A stretch of 54,072 nt of DNA from an uncultured Eubacteriales bacterium (GTDB lineage Bacteria > Bacillota > Clostridia > Christensenellales > Aristaeellaceae): contig CADANQ010000007.1 of assembly GCA_902789365.1 (NCBI GenBank), forward strand, positions 1 to 54,072, in the 5' to 3' direction. Position 1 is the stretch's first letter. Each line of letters begins with the position of its first letter. Below, piece after piece: positions 17,076 through 25,235 of this stretch. The notes beneath the pieces were generated by a model. The model searched no databases and was not told where the DNA came from. It saw only the letters and a list, made by a program, of their open reading frames with translations. The position numbers and the translations under genes were made by a program.

Positions 17076-17717
17076 TCAAATTCCGAATATGCCTTCGGCC
17101 AGCAGCACCGTTTCCTCCCGGCTCCTGTTTTCATCCCGGAAAATCACCGGGAATCCGGCATTCTTCAGCGCGTCATAGCTTTCCCGGGAGCAAACCCGCG
17201 TAAGAATCTCACGATAATTGTCCAAAGCCGCCTGCGGGTCTTTTTCCTCCAGCATCAGCCTGTACAGAAATTGCTTTTCCGGATCCGGCCGGTCAAAAAA
17301 GCGGTGAATCCCGATCTCGGGATCGGCCAGCATCACCAGGACGTGCCTTGTATCCGATATCCGGCGAAGCGTCTCAATGCAGATGTTGGTATCGACAAAA
17401 ATCTTCTTTTCCCGCGCTTCCGGATCCTCAAGCAGCTCCTCCAGGATTTTCAGCTCCACGGTTTCGCATTCTTTTTTGACGTTTTCAAGCCATGTAACGT
17501 ATTCGTCCGGCGTACGCCGTATAAATTCATGCCAGTCCTTCAGGTCCCGGGTGTATGTCAGGTTGGGAAACTCCCGGCTGTCAAGCTCGGGAAGCTTCGC
17601 GTCATGGTAGTTTTCCTCCAGCGCGATGCCGTGATGCTTTTTCGCCAGGTTCTTTACCAGCGTGGACTTGCCCGCGTAGGACATGCCGATCACAAAATAC
17701 ACATTTTTCAGATCCAT
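17076..17717 (-). CDS. P-loop NTPase, kinase-like
   Basis: 213 aa. Walker A is GMSYAGKST (11-19) after the beta-strand KNVYFVI. The middle carries IFVDTNICIETLRRI and HVLVMLADPEIGIHRFF, where other small-molecule kinases have their second acid and lid. It resembles the AAA_33/shikimate-kinase-like small kinases, but the substrate is unknown. GAGGTGA lies before the ATG; promoter at 17792-17820. First gene of a two-gene unit with the YdeI-like protein. Confidence 0.75.
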   Translation of the reverse strand: MDLKNVYFVIGMSYAGKSTLVKNLAKKHHGIALEENYHDAKLPELDSREFPNLTYTRDLKDWHEFIRRTPDEYVTWLENVKKECETVELKILEELLEDPEAREKKIFVDTNICIETLRRISDTRHVLVMLADPEIGIHRFFDRPDPEKQFLYRLMLEEKDPQAALDNYREILTRVCSRESYDALKNAGFPVIFRDENRSREETVLLAEGIFGI

Positions 17718-17791
17718 GTTTCACCTCAACGGCCATGCCCGCCGTCATGACGTCTTTTTTATCCCCGGATTACAGCTTCCATGAAGTTCGG

Positions 17792-17820
17792 ATATTACCA
17801 TTGATTTTATCATATTTCAA
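17792..17820 (-). promoter_or_regulatory. promoter of the P-loop/YdeI unit
   Basis: Minus strand: TTGAAA (17815-17820), 17-bp spacer, TAATAT (17792-17797). The rest of 17718-18016 holds no gene. Confidence 0.65.
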
Positions 17821-18016
17821 TCCCACGGACAACGAAAAGATACACGGCCCGCACGGGTTTGCTTTTTGCGGTTTCGGATGCTTTTCCCTGTTCAAAGGCG
17901 GGATTCCGCGCCGAAGAAGAGCGGCGGCAAAGGGAATGTTGACAGCACGGGAAAAACCGATTATCATCCGATTGCGGGCTTTCCCGTCCGCGACTTTATT
18001 GCCTGGGAGGAAACCC

Positions 18017-18439
18017 ATGGAATACAAAAAATTCGGAGATACCTTTGTGGTGCGCATGGACCGGGGTGAAGAAATCCTGACGCAGCTCCGGGAGATGTGT
18101 GAGAAGGAGGATATCCGCCTGGCCCGGGTGGACGCGCTTGGGGCCGTCGACCGCGCCGAGGTATGCGTATACGACGTGGCCTCAAAGACCTTTTTCAAAA
18201 AGAAATTCGACGAACCGATGGAGATCAGCAATCTCTGCGGCACCGTAACGCGCAGGGAAGGCGCTGTGTACCTGCACCTGCATGTCACGCTTTGTGACAG
18301 GGAGCTTCGCGCCCACGGCGGCCACGCCGCCGAGCTCAGGGTGGCGGCCACCTGCGAAATGACGGTGACCGTGATCCCCGGCGAAGTGGAAAGGGAAATG
18401 AACGAAGAGATCGGGCTGAACGTCTTCCGGTTTTCATGA
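18017..18439 (+). CDS. PPC (DUF296) domain protein
   Basis: 140 aa from the ATG at 18017, preceded by GGGAGGAAA. It is a single PPC/PCC domain: FVVRMDRGEEILTQLREMCE at the start, ALGAVDRAEVCVYDV, then YLHLHVTLCDRELRAHGGH, whose His residues correspond to the metal- or ligand-binding pocket of the family. Bacterial stand-alone members form trimers; earlier DNA-binding labels derive from the plant AT-hook proteins. No AT-hook here, so DNA binding is doubtful. Confidence 0.88.
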   Translation: MEYKKFGDTFVVRMDRGEEILTQLREMCEKEDIRLARVDALGAVDRAEVCVYDVASKTFFKKKFDEPMEISNLCGTVTRREGAVYLHLHVTLCDRELRAHGGHAAELRVAATCEMTVTVIPGEVEREMNEEIGLNVFRFS

Positions 18440-18536
18440 CGCGGCGCATCCGGCGCCGGCAAGAAATCTCTTTTCTTTTGCAGTTGAATCGGTTATAATA
18501 TCCTCATTGAGAACCGCAAAGGAAAGGAGGGTCTGT

Positions 18537-19391
18537 ATGGGACTTTTTGACAAAAAATACTGTGACATCTGCGGTGCGAAGATCGGCCTTCTCGGCAACC
18601 GCAAGCTTGAGGACGGCAATCTTTGCAAGGACTGCGCGGCTAAGCTGTCACCCTTTTTCAGCGAACGCAGGGATTCCACCGTAGCCCGGATCCGCGAACA
18701 GCTTGCCTGGCGAGAGCGCAACAAGGCTCTGGTGGCCGAATTTCGCTGCGACCGGGCGTTCGGCGAAGGCGGCACGCGGCTCCGGCTGGACGACAGCGCC
18801 CGCCGGTTCGCCGTCTGTACCTCCCGGGATCTGGAGAGCGGCAACCCGGACATCCTTTCCCTGGATGACGTTACCTCGGCGGAGGTAAAGATCAACGAAC
18901 ACCACAGCCGGATCGAGCACCGGGACGAAAGCGGAAAAATGGTGCCGGACGATCCGCCCCGCACCCGCTGGTCCTTTGATTTTTCGGTGAAAATCCATGT
19001 GGATAACCCGTGGTTCGACCATATCAGCGTACTCATGAACCGTTCTTCCCTCATTGTGGAAGAGCCCGAAGCGGACAAGCCGAAGCAGTCCGACGATTTG
19101 CAGAAGAGCGTCCGGTCGATCCGGGAGTTCCTCGAAGGCGCAAAACCCTTTGATCCCCGCGAGGATGAGGAATACCTCCGTTTTGCGGCCATGGCCGAAG
19201 AGGCCGCCGCCGCCCTGAAGCCCCGGGAGGACGTCGCGCCGCTTAAACAGGAAAACACGCCCCTCAAACCGGACGAAACGCCCCTCAATCCCCCGGCGGA
19301 AGAAGTTTTCCGCCCCAAATTCTGCCCCAACTGCGGCCACAAGCTGGACGCGCCTCACAAATTCTGCCCCAACTGCGGGGAAAAGCTGTAA
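18537..19391 (+). CDS. DUF4428-type zinc-ribbon protein
   Basis: 284 aa from ATG 18537, which has GGAAAGGAGG at 18521-18530 and a TATAAT at 18494-18499. N-terminal DUF4428 zinc finger: Cys9, Cys12, Cys30 and Cys33 (KYCDICGAK...LCKDC). A central beta-rich domain (about 75-180) resembles the PH-like/short-strand region of such proteins, then an acidic linker with three repeats of the LKxxxTPL type, and a C-terminal double zinc ribbon (CPNCG...CPNCG). Function unknown. Often found in Clostridia. Confidence 0.85.
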   Translation: MGLFDKKYCDICGAKIGLLGNRKLEDGNLCKDCAAKLSPFFSERRDSTVARIREQLAWRERNKALVAEFRCDRAFGEGGTRLRLDDSARRFAVCTSRDLESGNPDILSLDDVTSAEVKINEHHSRIEHRDESGKMVPDDPPRTRWSFDFSVKIHVDNPWFDHISVLMNRSSLIVEEPEADKPKQSDDLQKSVRSIREFLEGAKPFDPREDEEYLRFAAMAEEAAAALKPREDVAPLKQENTPLKPDETPLNPPAEEVFRPKFCPNCGHKLDAPHKFCPNCGEKL

Positions 19392-19415
19392 TCCCTTTCT
19401 GTTCGTTATAACCGA

Positions 19416-19451
19416 AGGCTGCCGCGATATCATTCCGCGGCAGCCTGTTTT
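19416..19451. terminator. terminator between convergent genes
   Basis: 11-bp stem AGGCTGCCGCG / CGCGGCAGCCT (19416-19446) with GTTTT after it, serving the DUF4428 gene and probably the convergent AlkX-like gene. The stem sequence is close to that of the glgA terminator. Confidence 0.88.
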
Positions 19452-19452
19452 A

Positions 19453-20685
19453 TCATTTTCCGGCCTGACAGACGGCCGAATCGCCCCCGCCTAGGCGCTC
19501 GTCCACAGCGCATCCGTTGAATGCGGCAAGTCGGCGCACGGCGCCGTCAATCAGCCCGGCGAGTTTTTTTGTAGGTCGGACGCCCTCTTCCAGCCAGACG
19601 TTCCGGACGGTCAGCATCCCCGCCTTCCGGTCCGCCTTCGGCTCGATGCGCCCGACGAACCGGTCGCCCCACAGCATGGGCAGCACGTAATAGCCGTATT
19701 TGCGTTTGGCCGGGGGTGTATAAATCTCCCACGAGTAGCGGAAATCCCAGAGGGCTTCCGCCAGGTTCCGGTCCCACAGCATCGGGTCCAGGGGCGCCAG
19801 GAATTCCAGCCGCGGGCGGAGACGCGCTTCCCCGGACAGGACGGACTCAAGCAGCGGCAGGTCCGCGCTAAGCATATACAGCGGAAAGCGCACGCCCTCC
19901 GCCCGCACCCCGGCAGCGGTTCCTTCCTTCTCCAGGCGGGCAAAGGCGGCGCTGCGTTCCTCCGGGGTCATGTCGATCCCGAGCCACGCGTCCGAACGGC
20001 GGTCCCACAGCATTCCCACCGCACCTATCCTTCTTTTGACACGCCACAGGAGCCACGATTCCCTGTCCGGGCAGGGGTTCGGGGCGGCAAGCAGCCCGGC
20101 GGGCAGATGCCTTTCCGCCAGGTCATAAAATTTTCGGGTTCCTTCCTTGTGATGGATCAAAAGCACCCCGTCGGTGTACAGCTGCTCCAGCACGGACCGG
20201 GCCGCCGGGGATTCCCCGTCCCAGCGGCCGCTCCAGTGCATGGAGGAATGCCAGAAGATCCTGCCTTCGATGGGCAGCGTATCGGCGCTGACCGGGCCGT
20301 TTTCCCGGATATAGGCGACGGCTTCCTTCTCCAGTTCCGGGATGCCGGCAAAGGACCTGCCGTGACTCAGGCTCCTTTCACGGTAAGAGGAAAAATACGG
20401 CCAGTCCTCCGCGGGCCAGATGGCCAGCTCCTTGTCCGGGTAATCCGTCAGCAGGCGGTCCCTGTATAAAAGCTCGTCCAGCATCCCCCTTTTGAAGCCC
20501 TTCACCCGGGACCTGAGCGTCAGTTCGGCGTTCCTTCCGCAGGCATCCACCGGATCGTACTGGATACAGCCGCACTGGCGGACATAGCGGTACGCGCCTT
20601 CCTTGCCGGCGAACCGGTAGTCCCCCAGAAGGCCCTGTTTGAGAAGAATAAACTGTCTTGCCTGTTCCCGCGTAACGGTCAGCAT
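19453..20685 (-). CDS. AlkX/YcaQ-like DNA glycosylase (winged-helix, HTH_42)
   Basis: 410 aa. The family of E. coli YcaQ (AlkX) and AlkZ removes bulky or crosslinking base adducts. The catalytic motif region is CIQYDPV with Gln42 and Asp44, i.e. the Q-x-D form of the AlkX branch rather than Q-x-Q of AlkZ. Later blocks ELTLRSRVKGFKRGMLDELL, PLDPMLWDRNLAEALWDF and YYVLPMLWGDRFVGRIEPK match the three tandem winged helices. It is the last of five co-directional genes concerned with DNA damage or nucleotides (19.4-23.7 kb). Confidence 0.88.
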   Translation of the reverse strand: MLTVTREQARQFILLKQGLLGDYRFAGKEGAYRYVRQCGCIQYDPVDACGRNAELTLRSRVKGFKRGMLDELLYRDRLLTDYPDKELAIWPAEDWPYFSSYRERSLSHGRSFAGIPELEKEAVAYIRENGPVSADTLPIEGRIFWHSSMHWSGRWDGESPAARSVLEQLYTDGVLLIHHKEGTRKFYDLAERHLPAGLLAAPNPCPDRESWLLWRVKRRIGAVGMLWDRRSDAWLGIDMTPEERSAAFARLEKEGTAAGVRAEGVRFPLYMLSADLPLLESVLSGEARLRPRLEFLAPLDPMLWDRNLAEALWDFRYSWEIYTPPAKRKYGYYVLPMLWGDRFVGRIEPKADRKAGMLTVRNVWLEEGVRPTKKLAGLIDGAVRRLAAFNGCAVDERLGGGDSAVCQAGK

Positions 20686-20728
20686 CGCGCCCCTCCGTCT
20701 GTTTTTTCGGTCTTCCCTGTCAGGTTCT

Positions 20729-21058
20729 TTACCAGCGCTCCAGGTTGCGGCGGAATTTGTCCGTGTATTCCCTTTTCAGCTCCTCCGCGGAGATTCCCCA
20801 GCAGAGCAGCGCGTCGTTATAGAACATCAGCACGTCCGCCATTTCCTCCACCAGCGCCTTCCTCAGCTCCGGATCGGAAGCAGCCCTGATATCGCCGTTC
20901 TTTTTAATGATATCGATTACCTCGCCCACTTCGCCGATCATCCAGAGCAGCTTGTTTTTCCCCGTCTCCGGCCCGATGGGCTCCCAGCGGCCCTTATACT
21001 TTTCCTGCAGCTGCCTTTGCATTTCCTGCATCTCACTGACGCCAAAGTCCGTCATCAT
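20729..21058 (-). CDS. MazG-like nucleotide pyrophosphohydrolase
   Basis: 109 aa from the first of two adjacent ATG codons (GGAGGTGAT directly upstream; the second ATG is also well spaced). The MazG signature is EVGEVIDIIKK followed by EEMADVLMFYND, whose acidic residues bind Mg2+. Such enzymes hydrolyse non-canonical or surplus NTPs to NMP and PPi. Own promoter at 21163-21191. Sits between the AlkX-like gene and the SLOG gene. Confidence 0.88.
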   Translation of the reverse strand: MMTDFGVSEMQEMQRQLQEKYKGRWEPIGPETGKNKLLWMIGEVGEVIDIIKKNGDIRAASDPELRKALVEEMADVLMFYNDALLCWGISAEELKREYTDKFRRNLERW

Positions 21059-21162
21059 ATCACCTCCCGCGATCCCGAAGGTTCCGGTATCACCGTCGTT
21101 CCGCCGTCTTAAAGGACTGCCTTTGGCCGGCATTCCCATTTAATCGGAATGCTTGCGTCTCC

Positions 21163-21191
21163 ATGATACCACAAACCTCCCCGCGATCCAA
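21163..21191 (-). promoter_or_regulatory. promoter of the MazG-like gene
   Basis: Minus strand: TTGGAT (21186-21191), 17-bp spacer, TATCAT (21163-21168). Confidence 0.65.
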
Positions 21192-21199
21192 TACGCGCT

Positions 21200-21691
21200 T
21201 TATCCCGGGATACGGCTTACCGGCACCCTGTTTTTCCCCGCGAAAAATACGGCCTCCCGCGTTTCCATGTCGTCCCGGACGCAGACCGCAATCAACCGGA
21301 CGCTGTGGATCACCGCCCACTCATTCCTTATCCGGCGCGCTGCGGGCGATGGATAAGGCGAAAGCACCCTGACATATTCGGACAGGCTCAGCAGGACCCG
21401 ATACCTGTCCCGCCACGAGGCTTCCCATTCCTCGTCAAAACCGGGATACGGGACGCACGCGACCAGGCGCAGTCCCATGTCCGGGAACTGATTCCTCAGG
21501 CGGACCACAATCTCCGCGCCCCAGATGCCCGTCCCCCGGTCCAGGCCGCAGACAAAGGTGTTCAGGCCCTCCCGGACCGCCGCCATGACGCTGTTTTCCA
21601 GGTCCACACGGATGTCGTCCTCCGGCCTTTTCAGCCATTCCGGCGACGGACCCAGCAGACAGCAGCGCCTTTTGCGCAGGGGGTCGTTCAC
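21200..21691 (-). CDS. SLOG-family protein (DUF1273/YpsA-like)
   Basis: 163 aa, GTG start overlapping the stop of the YolD-like gene by GTGA. The Rossmann-like SLOG features are present: an early strand, the loop FVCGLDRGTGIWGAEIVVRL and RLVACVPYPGFDEEW. SLOG proteins bind nucleotides or nucleotide-derived ligands; YpsA homologues have loose links to cell division or stress. The ligand here is unknown. Translational coupling to YolD and the polymerase gene suggests a shared damage-response role (inference). Confidence 0.8.
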   Translation of the reverse strand: MNDPLRKRRCCLLGPSPEWLKRPEDDIRVDLENSVMAAVREGLNTFVCGLDRGTGIWGAEIVVRLRNQFPDMGLRLVACVPYPGFDEEWEASWRDRYRVLLSLSEYVRVLSPYPSPAARRIRNEWAVIHSVRLIAVCVRDDMETREAVFFAGKNRVPVSRIPG

Positions 21692-22212
21692 TGCCCGTCC
21701 GTTTCCCCGCCCTGCCCGGACAGTCCCTCGGCGCTGAGCGACAGGATGTCGTCAAAGGGGATCACGCTGTCCCCCACCGTCACCGCGCGGCCGATCACGT
21801 CGTCCACCCGGCGGCAAACGCCGGAAACGGTCCTGACCACGCCCCTCACGCCGCAGGCAAAGCTGTCCGGATCGGCGCAGACCTCGAAATAGTCAATCTT
21901 CACGCGGGGGCGTTCTTTTTTGCCCGCTCTCAGGCGCGTCAGGTCCCGCAGCGCCGCCAGCTTCCGGTCAATCTCCCGCTGCGCGTCCTCGCTGACCTCC
22001 GGCCGGTCCACGTACGCGATATCCTTGGACTTTACCGCGTCGCCAAAGCCACGCAGGGCGTCGAAGGGGCTGAATATCTTGGCCCGGCGCCCCAGGTCCA
22101 TCGCCGGATGCCGCCTCAGGAATCCGTCGCCCCCTGTGTGGACCGGCTTTCCCTTCAGGTACACGTTTCTATACTTGAAATCCGCGGGCATCCGCATATT
22201 TCCCAGCGTCAT
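21688..22212 (-). CDS. YolD-like protein
   Basis: 174 aa. The YolD core runs from RRAKIFSPFDALRGFGDAV to VTVGDSVIPFDDILSLS, with the helical SEDAQREIDRKLAALRDL in between and a following strand VKIDYFEV. In Bacillus YolD-like genes precede or follow UvrX/YqjW-type polymerases. It lies about 100 bp after the polymerase gene and overlaps the SLOG gene, so all three are likely one transcript. Confidence 0.8.
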   Translation of the reverse strand: MTLGNMRMPADFKYRNVYLKGKPVHTGGDGFLRRHPAMDLGRRAKIFSPFDALRGFGDAVKSKDIAYVDRPEVSEDAQREIDRKLAALRDLTRLRAGKKERPRVKIDYFEVCADPDSFACGVRGVVRTVSGVCRRVDDVIGRAVTVGDSVIPFDDILSLSAEGLSGQGGETDGQ

Positions 22213-22309
22213 TCTTCCCCCTCCTTCCCAATAAAAGAGTCGGGTTTGAGAAAAGGCGTACTCTCATAATGTCTGAACGCCGGTGAAGGCAAGAAAGACC
22301 TTTTTCCGC

Positions 22310-23710
22310 TCAGGCCCTGTGTCCGCCGATCTGCCGGTTCCTCTCCAGCGCGGTCGCGCCCTCCAGCATGTTCATCCCCTTGAAGACCGCATTCGGCCCG
22401 AACCGCTTCCTGACATCCGCCATGGCCCCCATGATGCGCCTTTCCCTGTCCAGGGCCTCGTAATCGGTGAACATGTCCATCTGAAAGGTTCCCTCGTCCG
22501 CCGCGGTCTCGTTGGCGCACACCCCCAGGCGGCGGAAAAGCAGCCGCCTGTCGCACACCGCGTCAAAGGAAGCCAGCATCCTTTCCCGCACCGTTTTCAG
22601 GCTGTTGGTGGGCACGCGGGTCTTTACGGTGCCGCCGCTGTGGCACGGATGGAGCCGTCCGTAAAAATCCGGCGTCACCGGCCCCTCGTAGCCCGGGCAC
22701 GCCTCAAGGGATTTCCAGTCGTAGGAGGCCCACCAGGTGAAGGAGGAGGAGATCAGGTTTTTTGAAAACATGTCGGCACACAGCACTTCCAGCATTTCCG
22801 ACAGCACCAGACGCGTTTCGTCAAACCGGTAAGGACGCGGGAGCACCTGTCCGTTGGACAGGCTGGTGCTGTCTGTCCGGTAGGTTTTGATGTCCCTCAT
22901 CGTCACCGGCTCGATTCCCCAGGCGTGGTCGATCAGGATCTCCCCGTCAATGCCGAAGGTTTTGTAAAACCATTCTTCGTCGTACTGGGTCCGGGCGGCG
23001 ACGTCCCCCATGGTGAAAAGGCACGCCCTCTCCAGCCGCCGGGCCTTGCCGGGACCGATCTGCCAGAAGTCCGTCAGCGGCCGGTGGTCCCAAAGCAGAA
23101 ATTTGTAGCTGTCCTCGTCGATCTCGGCGATGCGTACGCCGTCCCGGTCCGGCGCCTTTTTCTTGGCGACGATGTCCATGGCCACCTTGGCCAGGTACAG
23201 ATTGGTGCCGATGCCGCAGGTAGCGGTGACGCCGGTGACGGCCAGCACGTCGCGGATCATGGTCATGGCCATCAGCCGCGCCGGGTGGATGCCCATTTTT
23301 GCCGCCCTGTCCCGGTAAAAGTGCAGATAGGGCGTGCAGTCGATAAAGGATTCGTCGATGCTGTACACGTGGATATCCTCCGGCGCGGCATACCTGAGAT
23401 AAACGGAATAGATCTGCGCCGACACCCTTTCGTATTCCGCCATCCGCGGCACCGCCACCAGGTAGGACACCTTCTCATGGGCCGCCGCCTCGTAGCGCCG
23501 GATCGCCTCGCGGGCCTCAAACAGCCGCGGGCGGCCCGGAACCCCGATGGCCTTCAGCGCCGGGGAAACCGCAAGACAGATGGTCTTGTCCGTCCGGCTC
23601 TCGTCCGCCACCAGCAGCTTGGCCTTCAGGGGATCCAGACCGCGGAACACGCATTCCACCGAGGCATAGAAGGACTTCATGTCTATCGCCGCGTAGATCC
23701 TTTCACCCAT
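22310..23710 (-). CDS. Y-family DNA polymerase (UmuC/UvrX-like)
   Basis: 466 aa from ATG 23710 (GGGAGGG upstream; gives MGERIYAAIDMKSFYASVE). First catalytic Asp in AAIDMKSFYASVE, the second acidic pair in VYSIDESFID, then the helix-hairpin-helix region (DFWQIGPGKARRLERA) and the little-finger domain. It performs translesion synthesis past damaged bases. No clamp-binding motif is clear, though FQMDMF near residue 420 resembles one (QMDMF). Head of the pol-YolD-SLOG unit; expressed from the palindrome-embedded promoter upstream. Confidence 0.92.
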   Translation of the reverse strand: MGERIYAAIDMKSFYASVECVFRGLDPLKAKLLVADESRTDKTICLAVSPALKAIGVPGRPRLFEAREAIRRYEAAAHEKVSYLVAVPRMAEYERVSAQIYSVYLRYAAPEDIHVYSIDESFIDCTPYLHFYRDRAAKMGIHPARLMAMTMIRDVLAVTGVTATCGIGTNLYLAKVAMDIVAKKKAPDRDGVRIAEIDEDSYKFLLWDHRPLTDFWQIGPGKARRLERACLFTMGDVAARTQYDEEWFYKTFGIDGEILIDHAWGIEPVTMRDIKTYRTDSTSLSNGQVLPRPYRFDETRLVLSEMLEVLCADMFSKNLISSSFTWWASYDWKSLEACPGYEGPVTPDFYGRLHPCHSGGTVKTRVPTNSLKTVRERMLASFDAVCDRRLLFRRLGVCANETAADEGTFQMDMFTDYEALDRERRIMGAMADVRKRFGPNAVFKGMNMLEGATALERNRQIGGHRA

Positions 23711-23776
23711 GGCTTTCCCTCCCCCGCAGCATATGCACAGTTGCGTCTTCAAGACGGAACATTGCTGTTTAATTGC

Positions 23777-23805
23777 ATTATAACACGGCAAGTTGCGACT
23801 GTAAA
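23777..23805 (-). promoter_or_regulatory. promoter of the polymerase operon
   Basis: Minus strand: TTTACA (23800-23805), 17-bp spacer, TATAAT (23777-23782). Nearly the whole promoter lies within the inverted repeat 23780-23825, so a dimeric repressor bound there would block polymerase. Confidence 0.88.
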
Positions 23806-23825
23806 TACGCAACTTGCCGTGTTAT
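23780..23825. repeat. perfect 18-bp inverted repeat, operator-like
   Basis: Arms ATAACACGGCAAGTTGCG (23780-23797) and its exact complement (23808-23825) around a 10-bp loop ACTGTAAATA. Part of the sequence (GACTGTAAATAC, then TTGCCGT) recurs upstream of the primase-helicase gene at 44574-44593. 23826-23937 holds no gene. Confidence 0.85.
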
Positions 23826-23937
23826 GCGCCGGGCCGGAGAGGCCGGACGCGGATTATGGGAAACCGTCATGATCCATCCGCGCCGACATTCAGAAGCAAT
23901 CGTCGCGGGACGGCGGCCTTGCGGGATCGCGCACGCC

Positions 23938-24477
23938 TCAGATCGAAGCGCAGAAAGAAGCGATCTCTCCCCTGCGCGCCTCAGCCGCTTCCCGGTATTC
24001 GACGCCGCACAGGCCCAGGTGCCCGCAGCAGGCGATCTCAAGGTGCCCGTAAAAATGTTCGATGCTGCCGATGACCCTTTCGCACTCCTTCATGCCGGGG
24101 CCGGTCCTTAAGGCGATGGCGTAGCCCCTTTTGCCGGAGGGGATGCTCCTGTGGGGTTCGTGGGTATTGCACCAGGGCGTGCAGCGGTCGATGAAAACCT
24201 TGAACTGACCGGGCACGTCCGCCCAGTAGGAGGGGGAAACGGCAACAATGACGTCCGCCCGTTCAAACTCCTCCATCAGAAGATCGGTATCGTCCCGCAG
24301 TACGCACCGGGCGGCGGTGTGGCAGGCCCTGCAGCCCCTGCAGAAGGCGATGCGGTAATCGTCGACGCACACGTCTTTAACCGCATACCGGGTGGACAGT
24401 TCCCCGGATACAATGCGTACGATCTCCGCTGTCGCGCCGTCGCGCACGGGGCTGCAGTTGATGACCAGCGCTTTCAT
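23938..24477 (-). CDS. flavodoxin-fold NAD(P)H-dependent FMN reductase-like protein
   Basis: 179 aa from ATG 24477 (AGGAGGTG upstream). The N-terminal strand-loop KALVINCSPVRDGATAEI is the FMN phosphate-binding loop, and VSPSYWADVPGQFKVFIDRC the second flavin-contacting loop, both typical of the family. A Cys-rich stretch CRGCRACHTAARC (about 46-58) may hold an Fe-S cluster or disulfide, as in the iron-sulfur flavoproteins. Substrate unknown; probably a quinone or electrophile reductase. Confidence 0.85.
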   Translation of the reverse strand: MKALVINCSPVRDGATAEIVRIVSGELSTRYAVKDVCVDDYRIAFCRGCRACHTAARCVLRDDTDLLMEEFERADVIVAVSPSYWADVPGQFKVFIDRCTPWCNTHEPHRSIPSGKRGYAIALRTGPGMKECERVIGSIEHFYGHLEIACCGHLGLCGVEYREAAEARRGEIASFCASI

Positions 24478-24559
24478 ACAGGAACACCTCCTGAAACTCC
24501 GTCCCGGCAATTCGGGAGGGGATCGGGGCGGACAGACAGCCGGGAAAACGTTCGTCCGT

Positions 24560-24907
24560 CCGACGGGCAGGGTAAAAAATCGCGCCGGAATTGCGTCCGC
24601 TGCCCTCGACATATTCCGCGTCTCCGGCAGGAAGAGTTGTGACGGCCCGGCTGCTTTCGTCGGTGAGGGTCACATACGCGCCTTCGTCCGCAAAGGCCTC
24701 CGGGATATCGAAGCAGAAGTTCAGCCTGATCCGGTCGTTGAAGGAGCCGGAAACGGTAAAAGCGCCGTCCATCAGCACATAAACTCCGTACCCGTCGCCG
24801 TGGGAAACATTCCCGGTAATCGTGCCGCCGTTCATGGTAAAGCTGCCATTGCCGACATAAACGCCGTCGGCCGGAACGGAAGTGTCTCCTTCCCGGCCGA
24901 CGGCCAC
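24560..24907 (-). pseudogene. fragment of a beta-helix surface protein
   Basis: The frame reads GVYVGNGSFTMNGGTITGNV, then GYGVYVLMDGAFTVSGSF..., the repeat style of Clostridia cell-surface right-handed beta-helix (pectate-lyase-like) proteins. There is no start with an RBS and the frame runs into the flavodoxin gene, so only a piece of a larger gene remains. The original 5' and 3' parts are missing. Confidence 0.6.
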
Positions 24908-25207
24908 TTATACTGCAGGCGATTCCCGCATGTTTGCTGCCTGCGCAAAACCTGCGCGCAACAGCATCCCGGTCAGCCTCTTTCCAACGCTTTTGACAAC
25001 GTTAAACCCAATTCGGCATAACACTGTCCGCGGAGACTGACAAGACTTTTTTACCGTTATCATCCTGGCGCCGATCTCTGTACCTGAAAGCGCGCCGCGT
25101 CCGCGGATATACAGGGCGGCGCGGAAAAATCGGGAATCTCGGTCCCCTTCAGCTTTCGCAAGGAGCGTCTGCGTTTCCCTGTTCATTTCGGACCGGTTTT
25201 TATCCAT
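24908..25207 (-). pseudogene. short ORF, possibly the remains of a larger gene (99 aa)
   Basis: An AGGAGA ribosome site precedes ATG 25207, 29 bp after the PfkB stop. The start MDKNRSEMNRETQTLLAK, continuing to about residue 48, looks coding, but the second half is basic and featureless and runs up to the beta-helix fragment. Most likely a truncated gene. A small functional protein in the PfkB operon is the alternative. Confidence 0.4.
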
Positions 25208-25235
25208 ATCATTTCTCCTTTTGACCGCCGGTCTC

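Noticed and set aside
23780-23825. standard Bacillus-type LexA box
   Set aside because: No GAAC-N4-GTTC core is present; any SOS role would need another motif and rests only on the gene type and the shared element at 44.6 kb.
24560-24907. intact small surface protein
   Set aside because: It has beta-helix repeats but no start with RBS, no signal peptide and a run-on end; a fragment fits better.
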